A stretch of DNA of 64,000 nt from the NCBI GenBank assembly GCA_029237695.1, contig CM055266.1:10619805-10683804 (forward strand), given 5' to 3'. Origin of the DNA: Conchocele bisecta (Eukaryota; Mollusca; Bivalvia; Lucinida; Thyasiridae). Both the position numbers and the translations under genes were made by a program. This document shows positions 56,236 to 64,000 of this stretch, piece after piece. How positions within the stretch are numbered: position 1 is the first letter of the stretch; each line of letters starts with the position of its first letter. The notes beneath the pieces are model-generated. The model worked only from the letters and a program-made list of their open reading frames with translations, was not told where the DNA came from and searched no databases.

Positions 56236-58041
56236 GTATATATACTAAATATAGATTAGTTTTATAAATAGGTTACCTAACTTGAAAACACACGAGTAAC
56301 TTGCCTTGGAACAACTTCCGTAACATCATTGACTATAATTCGCGCAAACTGTCCGTTTGACGTCACGTTGTTTGGTTACTAAGCAACGTGACGTCAAACG
56401 GACAAATTCTTGCGCCTATAATGCTTCTAAGGGAAGTCACTCTTGATATTCCAAGTACAGTAACTATATTATAAGTCATACGACTAAATTATGATAGTCG
56501 GTAAACGAGTCAGGGAAGACGTAACTATGAATTTCAAGGCCCATTTGTGTCAGGGGCCCGTTTCACTAAACTTCGTACAACTTAAATGTTTGTAAGTGCA
56601 AATTTAGGATCGTCTGGAAATCGCAATTGATGGATTTACATTTATTGGTTTATTGAGCATGAGCTGCTTATGCAGCCTATGCTCAATAAATGTAAATTGT
56701 TTTACAGGAAAACATTGTTAATGTGAAATTTGCTACCATAAATTTGCTATCATAATGTTGCACTTACGGACATTTTAGTCGTACGAAGTTTAGTGAAACG
56801 GCCCCCAGGTAAACTTGAATAGCGTGTAGCAGGAATCGTACAAATGTTGCAAATTCCCTTATTTTGCCGAGAAACCAGCAGAAAGTCGGAAAAACAGCGT
56901 GAAAAGCAAAATCCTTCATCAAAATGTCTGCATTAGAAGACATCTAACGGCGGTTTTTTGCTTTTCATGACACTTTTAGAAAATTCCAACCAGTTTTTCA
57001 TCTCTGCTACGCATTGCACACCATGATGTCAAAATATATTAGACAGGTGTTCTATTTTCAGATGCCAGATAAAGTGCTTGCTATAATAGTGTATTAAGTG
57101 TTTTTATGCCCTTACCAATTGTGTGTGGTGTGTGGTGGTGGTGTTTTTGTTTTGTTTTGTGTTATGTAGCGGCCTCATTTATATATTCATTGCCATATAC
57201 CAGTCATAAATATGTGGCATAACCAATATTTCAGTTACCAATTTACAAGTTCTACTCTATATTATTATGATTTTATTACACGTCTTTTAATACTATATTA
57301 CACAACGAAAGTCCGTTGTTAAGTCGAAGTTTCTGGCTGTCGCACAGCATATTTCACCAAAATTGCAATGTATACTTATCTTGCTAAGTAAACTTTGAGG
57401 GAGAAATTTTCAATTTAAGGATACATTTATTTATTTTTAGTGTACTGAATTTATTACATTATCACAGCCATTTTGGCTGCTGTGATAACATAATAAATTC
57501 AGTATAATAATTCTGCATACGTTTAATCATCAAATATATGCAGCCGTTAGTTCTATATGAAATAATGCATTTTGGGAAAAATAAATGATTACTCCCTCAA
57601 ATTATACTTCGCTAGCTAAGTATGCTACTGTGAGACTTACACGTCGCATGTCAGTTGCTCCGCGTGACAGCGAGAACATTCTGGTTAGCCAATTGTATGC
57701 TACAGATTCCGGGGACGAGGGCGAATCCATGTTGTTTGAGGTGCGCACCCTACAAATGGACATCAAACAACTATCCAGCGGACTGGACACGTTCAAGTTT
57801 GAAATTCAGCAAATGAACCAAAACCTAACCATGCGGATTAACGAGAACATACAATCGGTGGCGAACGACTTGGTTAACGTCACGGAGACGTTGAAAACGG
57901 TGGCGGCGGACGTCAGAACCATATCCCGGGACCTCAAGCAGGCTGTGGAGCCAGTGACTAGACCGACGGATTCGCCCATTATTGAGACCACCGTTCCATC
58001 AACCCCGGGGCCTTACACCACACCGGAATCTTACGCCACTG
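56004..58041 (+). CDS. Unrecognised secreted coiled-coil protein, first two coding exons (partial)
   Basis: Exon 1 (56004-56235) opens with MAAGALLPLCAVYVVAG, a signal peptide preceded in frame by a stop. A charged helical stretch (NLENRMDIDMKIMRNEVRKE) and a basic Arg/Gly end follow. The donor is G|gtatat, phase 1. Exon 2 (57616-58041, 142 codons, phase 1-1) has acidic DSGDEGES and long amphipathic helices (FEVRTLQMDIKQLSSGLDTF, VRTISRDLKQAVEP). It also has NLT and NVT glycosylation sequons and a Pro/Thr stalk (TTVPSTPGPYTTPE), with donor gtgagt. The exons are GC-richer than their surroundings. This looks like the oligomerising stalk of a secreted or membrane protein, for instance a C1q- or fibrinogen-domain type, but no such domain is visible. 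Later exons are unseen. The joining is inferred from phase. Confidence 0.6.
56348..56404. repeat. 57-bp palindrome with two TGACGTCA-like half sites
   Basis: gtccgtttgacgtcacgttg and its complement, 14-bp spacer, in intron 1 of the coiled-coil gene. Confidence 0.85.
56553..56806. mobile_element. Family N MITE (ends CCCGTTTCACTAAACTTCGTAC)
   Basis: Inverted ends ccgtttcactaaacttcgta and tacgaagtttagtgaaacgg. The inner palindrome is on gcatgagctgcttatgcagc. Pieces also lie at 31490-31590, 54768-54855 and 60705-60760. Confidence 0.75.
57345..57627. mobile_element. Family C MITE overlapping coiled-coil protein exon 2
   Basis: The left arm (atttcaccaaaattgcaatg), centre and right arm are all present. 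The right arm is diverged (attatacttcgctagctaag) and contains the inferred splice acceptor. Confidence 0.8.
57616..58041 (+). CDS. Coiled-coil protein exon 2 (acceptor inside a MITE)
   Basis: The open frame spans 57585-58049. The only nearby AG giving the right phase after exon 1 is tag at 57613-57615, within the terminal repeat of a family C MITE. Alternatively, the ATG at 57585 could start a separate transcript. Frame, sequons and base composition support coding. Confidence 0.6.
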
Positions 58042-58274
58042 GTGAGTAAAACAACGAGTTGTCAACACGTAACTCTTAAAAAACTCCCGTATGGACGATA
58101 TGGGAGTTTTTACGGAGTTACTATGAAATTCCATATATCTGTCTTTTTCAGCGTATCATCAACCGACGGGCATTATTTCAAGACTCACCTCGTTAAATAA
58201 ACATGTTCTTCCATTTCACAGATTATAGTTTATGCTTTATACAATGTGAATCCAGTGTAACATTATTGCCATGA

Positions 58275-58420
58275 ATAGTGGTATTGGCAAATAGTGTAGA
58301 TCCAGATGAGCCGGCTCCAAACGAGCTGACTCGTTAGGATCTGCACTTTTTGCAAGTAATTTTCATATTTTTGAGAAATAAATGGTCTAGTCTGAAAATC
58401 TTTACGAATTAATTTCCGGA
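58275..58420. mobile_element. Family B partial copy
   Basis: ggtattggcaaatagtgtag, a core with gagccggctccaaacgagct, then agtctgaaaatc. Confidence 0.6.
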
Positions 58421-58554
58421 GTTGGAACGTAGTGACTGCGACTGTCTCGCGATTCAGAAGGTGTGTCCAAGAACTGACGTCATTTCTCCATGGTAAACAC
58501 GAGAGTGGTGTAAACTAATACCGCTGTACAGGACCGATTTTATCACAGGATGAC

Positions 58555-58799
58555 TTAACCCTTTGAACCCGAAAGCTCGCTATAGCGGTTTGTGCAAACA
58601 GTGCAGATCCAGATGAGCCGGCTCGTGACGAGCTGTCACATCAGGATCTGCACTTTTTGCAAGTAAATTTCATATTTTTGACAACAAAAACACCCCATTT
58701 TCATAAATGGATTAGTCTGAAAATCGTTTTATGACAATTGGATTGGGTACAAAATTAACATTAAAATCCATTCCAGTTACTTAGGGGTGAAAGGGTTAA
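58555..58799. mobile_element. Family B TTAA MITE
   Basis: 245 bp with TTAA at both ends, in opposite orientation to the copy at 55201. Confidence 0.8.
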
Positions 58800-59023
58800 A
58801 GAACCAAGTATGTAAATGTAGTAGCTATGCCTAAACAATATCAGCAATTAAAACAATATTAAATACTTTTTTTTACTCTATGATTTTATTTTACAATTTA
58901 TAATAGATTACAATCATAGAGTAAACAACACCAGTCTTTATATTTTAATTACTGATATATTTGGGTAAATGTAATGCATTTGTAGACATACGTCCGCTAC
59001 ATCAACATGTGCGTTACGTTTGC

Positions 59024-59267
59024 AAGGGCGGATTCACGTATGGGAAATCCCGACGGGCACGCCCCTCCCTAAAATTCGGCGAGTAACGATATGTTGGCTC
59101 TAAAATGCGTCAGAACGCAGCAAAATGGGGTGCAGATATAAAAAATGGATGGCATACCACCGGTCCCGCCTGGCAGTGTCCCGAGCTCCGCTCGAAAATA
59201 ATAGTAAACTATTTCAATTAAGAAGTCCCGCCCCCTCCCACAACCTGAAATTCTGGATCCGCCCTTG
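59024..59267. mobile_element. MITE with AAGGGCGGATYC ends
   Basis: caagggcggattcacg at the left and ttctggatccgcccttg at the right; poorly conserved middle. Confidence 0.65.
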
Positions 59268-59554
59268 TAGCCGATTTTCATTAACATTACAAAGTATACT
59301 TATGTAGCAAAGTATACTTTGAGGGAGTAATCATTTATTTTTCCCGAAATGCATTATTTCCTATAGAACTAACGACTGCATATATTTGATGATTAAAAGT
59401 ATGCAGCATTATTATACTGAATTTATTACATTATCACAGCCAAAATGGCTGTGATAATGTAATAAATTCAGTATAATAACAATTAATAAATGTATCCTTA
59501 AATTGAAAATGTCTCCCTCAAAGTATACATTGCAACGTTCGTGAAATAGACTAC
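59268..59554. mobile_element. Family C MITE
   Basis: Complete copy inserted at the edge of another MITE (59024-59267). Confidence 0.85.
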
Positions 59555-59703
59555 AGCAGGTTTGTGTAAGTAATCTACTGACTGAACGGTAAGAAACTGT
59601 GTTATAATTCCGAATGTAATCGGGTTACTCATAGAGGGCCATGCATATGAGTTCAGAAAGCTCTACATCAATGTTGTTTATATTATTCCTCACTTTCCAG
59701 TTT

Positions 59704-59741
59704 CCACACATGTTTGCTCCATCGCCGGATTACCGTAACCA
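59704..59741 (+). CDS. Possible third exon of the coiled-coil protein gene
   Basis: A good pyrimidine tract and acceptor (cactttccag) precede a stretch that, in the required phase, reads VSTHVCSIAGLP and then stops. It would be a very short last exon. Weakly supported; the real continuation may lie outside the window. Confidence 0.15.
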
Positions 59742-59889
59742 CCAATCTTCCAAACCGGCCTTCCTCTAGTCTAAACAAACCTGTCGGAGGCAATACTTGA
59801 ACATTGAGAAACAGAATCAGAAACATATGGAACGCTTTCTAACTATCGGCCTCATTTACAGAAATTAGTTTATACTTTTTTTTTAATAC

Positions 59890-60245
59890 AGTGCAACATC
59901 TCTACAACAGCCACCCATGGAAAGACTCAAAACTGGCTGTTGTAGAGAGGTGGCTGTTGTAGGGAGTTAATGCTGAATTAAATTTTGTCGTCCGCTGTTT
60001 ATTTATTTTCTTCGATAATTCTCATAAAAAAAGCATGCGCTGGCAGCATTTTAAAATCATTTCCAATGAAATGCTGTCAAAACATGTTTTTATTCACAAA
60101 GAAGGCAAAAGCAACAGAACACGACAATTTTCGTGCTCAGTAGTCTAAGGGTTAGATACAGCGGAAAGCATCCATTTGGGATATAACATAGCGGCTGTTA
60201 TAGAGAGGGTGTTGTTGTAGAGAGGTGGCCGTTCGGGGAGGTTCG
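59890..60245. mobile_element. CAGTG-ended MITE (pogo/Tigger-like termini)
   Basis: acagtgcaacatctctacaa and several inverted ggctgttgtagagagg segments, split by family I. Confidence 0.5.
59985..60125. mobile_element. Family I foldback, nested in a CAGT-ended element
   Basis: gtcgtccgctgtttatttat and inverted aacagaacacgac. Flanked by halves of the repeat at 59890-60245. Confidence 0.6.
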
Positions 60246-60424
60246 ACCCATTTCTCCAGTCACAGCCACAACTGAAAAACAAAACCTATCACAAGCAATC
60301 ACACATGGTGTCCGGTTTAGAGAGGATCTACGATATTCAAAAACAATACAACAATGTTTTGCCGCACTAATATGACCCGCTCGTCATTGCAGAACTCGAT
60401 CTCAACATTTGCAAACAGAGTTTA

Positions 60425-60703
60425 TCGACGATTTCACGAACATTGCATAGTATATTTATCTTGCTAAGTACACTTTGAGGCAGAATCTTTCAATTTAAGG
60501 ATAAATTAATTAATTTTTATTTAATGAAATAAAATATTTTCTGACCAAAGTATTATACTGAATGTATTACATTATGACAGCCATTTGGCGGTGATAATGT
60601 AATACATTCGGTATAATAATGCTGCATACTTTTAATCAACAAATATATGCAGTCGTTAGTTCTATATGAAATTATGCATTTCGGGAAAAATAAATGATTA
60701 CTC
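60425..60703. mobile_element. Family C MITE, diverged
   Basis: The centre is changed to gacagccatttggcggtg and the right arm is lost after gattactc. Confidence 0.7.
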
Positions 60704-60806
60704 GGGTCCGGTTTTTTCTAAGCTTCGTACGATACAAATGTTCGTACGAACATTTTCATAATTTGTGTCCGTGATCGGAGAACTAAGCCGTATGTTTTTT
60801 TTGCGA

Positions 60807-60913
60807 TCCAGATTAAACTGATCAGAATATGCACTGTTCGCTATTCCATCATGATCTGGATTTACAGTGGTCACAAAACCCATAAGCCCCATTTCTCCAG
60901 TCACAGCCACATG
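60807..60913. mobile_element. Family A right part
   Basis: gcactgttcgctattccatc through ctccagtcacagccacatg. Confidence 0.6.
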
Positions 60914-61049
60914 TACGAAATATTTCTTAAAAGCTGCAATTACATTATGGTTTTACTAATATGTTTCATAACTCCACACATCATCGGATACAATGTGCCT
61001 TTAAAGAGGCATAACAGGATTATTTGAAAAAATACTATAACATATATAA

Positions 61050-61313
61050 ATAGAGAATAGTAGGTTAGTGCCGCAAATGGGAAAAAATATCTGGCAAGGC
61101 TTAGGAAACGGGATGGGCGAGGCTCTGCCGAGCACATCCCGTTTCCGTGCCGCGCCAGATATTTTTTCCCATTCACGGCACTAACCTACTGTTCTATTTA
61201 TCCCGTCAACACCTACAAATGGCTGTAAAATGCAAAAATTGTATTGACTGGATATCAAAAATGTTTCACGGCACCGTGTTTCACGGCACATACGCACTGT
61301 GTTGACGGGATAA
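61050..61313. mobile_element. Family G element
   Basis: tagagaatagtaggttagtg through acgcactgtgttgacgggat, nearly identical to the other two copies. Confidence 0.75.
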
Positions 61314-61769
61314 AACGCGTTTTCATGAACGTGTTTCATATATCTTCAATTAAAACACTTTACACAGGGCTATAAATGATGAAAACACGTTTTTATTTAA
61401 ATTATAGTACATTCTCACATGCCCCTTGAAACGCAAGATTTCCTAGACTGATATAACGCCATTATATAGCGCCCCCCCCGCGGCGTAATGGCCTTGGCAT
61501 ATACTTCATAACCTTCCCAGACTGACAGTTTAATCCCGTGAACCAGCTTCTATCAAAACCAGGTCTGCGCATGTGCAGTTTGAATTTTACCCAGCTGCCA
61601 TCGTCCTCATGCGGACTCACAAAACATCACAGCCCAACGTAACTGACATAGACTATTATTATTAAGTTTGAGGCTGTTCCATTATGCAGAAAAGATATCC
61701 AGAAATGGACCGTCGGCGATCACAACATGCCAAGTTTGATCAAATATTGCAAATTCTACAAAATACAAA

Positions 61770-62340
61770 ACTATGGAAGCCCTGGAGGGACTTCCGACTT
61801 CTTTACTTCCGACTTCCGACTTCATCACTTCTGACTTCATTACTTCCGACTTCATTACTTCTGACTTCCGACTTCATTACTTCCGACTTCATCACTTCCG
61901 ACTTCATTACTTCAGACTTCATCACTTCATTACTTCATTACTTCCGACTTCATCACTTCTGACTTCATTACTTCCGACTTCATTACTTCCGACTTCCGAC
62001 TTCATTACTTCATTACTTCCGACTTCCGACTTCATTACTTCCGACTTCCGACTTCATTACTTCATTACTTCCGACTTCATTACTTCAGACTTCATTACTT
62101 CCGACTTCATCACTTCTGACTTCATTACTTCCGACTTCATCACTTCTGACTTGGACGTAATGAAGTCGGAAGTCGGAAGTAATGAAGTCGGAAGTGATGA
62201 AGTCAGAAGTGATGGAGTCGGAAGTCAGAAGTAATGAAGTCGGAAGTAATGAAGTCAGAAGTGATGAAGTTAGAAGTCGGAAGTAATGAAGTCGGAAGTC
62301 GGAAGTAAAGAAGTCGGAAGTCCCTCCAGGGCTTCCATAC
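61770..62340. mobile_element. Foldback with internal minisatellite (CTTCATTACTTCCGA)
   Basis: Outer inverted ends atggaagccctggagggact and its complement, with acaaaac on both flanks. The interior is about 15-bp units of ttcattacttccgac / ttcatcacttctgac in one arm (61797-62155) and their complements in the other (62156-62318). The open frames across it are artefacts. Confidence 0.85.
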
Positions 62341-62439
62341 AAAACCGTGTGAATCGTGTAATGCAGTATTACATAAATAACGATTTCGTTTTTTGTCGGT
62401 CTGGTTTATATTTCCGAATTTTGAGTAAATGTTGCATTA

Positions 62440-62600
62440 AAGGTACATGCCCACTCAGTAGGCACATGTTCTTTATCGGAATTAAATAAGTGTACAATTA
62501 TGTCACGAATTACGAATTCCCGATATACATAATACAATCATGTATTAATATGTATTTTAATGATAGTGACGCGCGGTGATATCAGGCTGTGTATGCTAGG
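62440..62600. mobile_element. Family J left part
   Basis: taaaggtacatgcccactca, cggaattaaataagtgtaca and agtgacgcgcggtg. Confidence 0.6.
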
Positions 62601-62611
62601 TTACACTATTT

Positions 62612-63115
62612 ACTGCACAGGCATTCGTCGTGTTTCGGCTTTCAACGGTATAACTATATATATATGAACAAGGCTTCTAACTTTTGTCGGACACGACCTC
62701 GTATCATAATAAAATAGCATGATTAAAATTGTAATTTTCGATGCATTCTATGTATTTCTGCAGGATATCGATAATTCTCAAATTATCATATGAACTTGCC
62801 ACTACAATATTGACGTTAGAGTCTTAAATACATTATTTCATTTGTTTTGATGCGAGGTTGTGTCCGACCTAGGAAAAGGAGCTGTAATTCGATAGTATTT
62901 GCATAATTATGTTCTAACTATGTTATTTTAGCAAGATAACAATAATTCTCAAATGAAAATGTGCACTTTCCGCCAAAATATTCACATTAGCGTTAATAAA
63001 ATCGCGGAATTTGTTATGATACGAGGTCGTGTCCGCCCAAAGTTAGAAGCCTTGTTAATATATATAGGGATATACCGGTGAAAGCCGAAACACGCCGAAT
63101 GCCTGTGATTTACTG
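62612..63115. mobile_element. Large foldback MITE, about 500 bp
   Basis: The arms pair aggcattcgtcgtgtttcgg and ttgtcggacacgacctcgta with inverted copies at 63000-63112 (tacgaggtcgtgtccgccca, gccgaaacacgccgaatgcc). Confidence 0.75.
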
Positions 63116-63179
63116 GTGAATTAATATGAAAACTGATTGGGGGACTTGTTCAAGTATTAAATCCGTTCATGAATGTACA

Positions 63180-64000
63180 CTTGTTGCTTCGTTTCTACGC
63201 CGCACAGAGGAATAAAAGAACCTCACATTTCATTCCTTCGCCTCCTTAATTTACTTAAACCTTTCCTTAAACCTTAATTTTCGTCTCAACACGGCGTAGA
63301 TACAAAGGAACGAACTTGAAAGTTTTTAATCCCGTCTATAGGCGGAGGAACTGAATTCAAAGTTCTGAATATTCGTCTTTACTCGGCGATGAAACGCAAT
63401 ATAACGTTATTAATTTTCGTCTCCACTCGGCGACTATATGCACAGTCAGGTCCTTGACGGTCTACCTCGCGTAGAAACGAAGGCACGACATTTACGTTTA
63501 TAGATGTTCTTGTCCCCGTATAGAAAACAAGGTGTATGATCACGTGGTACTAACAACAACAACAAGTACCGATTCAAAGTACGTATTCTTTTATAGTGTC
63601 CTTATTACGTAACGGATCTTGATGTAATATGGCGCATCAAACGCGTCTTGTTAAGCTGCATTTGGTGGTCTCTTTATTTTCGCCGAAACTTCTGTCGTTT
63701 TTGCGAAGAATCGATTTCCGTGTCTCCGACACGGAAATCGATTCTTCGCAAAAACGACATAAGTCTGTGCCAAACTCCATAGACCACCAAATGCAGCTCA
63801 TGAAGACGCGTTTAATGCGCCATATGTCATCCAAATCCGTTACGTAATAAGGACACTATAAACGAATAAGTACTTTGAATCGGTACTTGTTGTTGTTGTT
63901 AGTACCACGTGATCATACACCTTGGAAAAGAGAGAACGGACGTTACAGTTCTAATATTTGTTTACGCGGCGTAGAAACGAAGGAACCATCTTTATGGTTC
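63180..64000. repeat. Repeat-rich terminus with recurring GGCGTAGAAACGAAGG
   Basis: Variants of ggcgtagaaacgaagga occur near 63290, 63467 and 63970, and inverted near 63190. ttttcgtctccactcggcg recurs at about 63275, 63375 and 63415. The large palindrome is embedded. Probably an unidentified mobile element running past the edge. Confidence 0.5.
63529..63924. repeat. About 395-bp palindrome
   Basis: The arms begin aaggtgtatgatcacgtggt and end with its complement. The centre is perfect around 63690-63760 (gatttccgtgtctccgacac). The arms differ by scattered small changes. Confidence 0.85.

Noticed and set aside
57585..58049. Single-exon protein starting at the ATG at 57585
   Set aside because: The first 10 codons are MITE terminal repeat. 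The phase fit to exon 1 at 56235 makes an internal exon more likely, though not excluded.
61684..62342. Open frames of 85-153 codons rich in LLTSDFIT on both strands
   Set aside because: They are translations of the minisatellite foldback, open on both strands because the 15-bp unit is a multiple of three without stops.

Overview
The window is animal nuclear DNA, most likely from a bivalve mollusc. Genes are split into short GT-AG exons lying in AT-rich, repeat-dense introns. The repeats are of kinds I associate with bivalves: foldback MITEs, hairpin-headed elements with GTCCGTCC tracts, and tRNA-derived SINEs. There is no prokaryotic-style gene organisation, rRNA gene, intact tRNA gene or CRISPR array. 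The species is not determinable by eye.

Three protein-coding loci are supported. (1) FAF2/UBXD8 lies on the minus strand. I could join its first six coding exons from the ATG at 20069 down to 2071; they give exactly 162 in-frame codons (UBA domain, membrane hairpin, start of the UAS domain). The rest, including the UBX domain, lies beyond the left edge. (2) A complete CHID1 (stabilin-1-interacting chitinase-like protein) lies on the plus strand at 27520-43069. Its eleven exons sum to 1185 nt, 394 codons plus stop, and every junction keeps phase. (3) The 5' end of an unrecognised secreted, coiled-coil, N-glycosylatable protein lies on the plus strand (56004-56235 and 57616-58041) and probably runs off the right edge. 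FAF2 and CHID1 are head to head, with about 7.4 kb between start codons. FAF2 acts in ER-associated degradation and CHID1 is a secretory/lysosomal lectin-like protein; nothing here shows a functional link beyond adjacency.

Layout: 1-20 kb is the FAF2 5' half, with a 2.1-kb transposon nested in another repeat (2537-4649) and many palindromic elements. 20-27.5 kb is intergenic and includes a 244-bp tandem duplication (22085-22572) and hairpin-headed repeats. 27.5-43.1 kb is CHID1, whose exons are tightly hemmed in by MITEs and a SINE. 43-56 kb is repeat-rich intergenic DNA with a foldback element carrying internal tandem repeats and a 0.6-kb tandem duplication. 56-58 kb holds the third gene. 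58-64 kb is repeats, including a minisatellite-bearing foldback (61770-62340) and two large inverted repeats (62612-63115, 63529-63924).

The most striking themes are: transposable elements touching or supplying splice sites and a start-codon context in all three genes; a 72-bp tandem duplication that copied a FAF2 splice donor; two MITE families with different termini but the same central module; and a set of otherwise unlike repeats that share a hairpin plus GTCCGTCC head. Repeat family names A-N are local labels made for this report.
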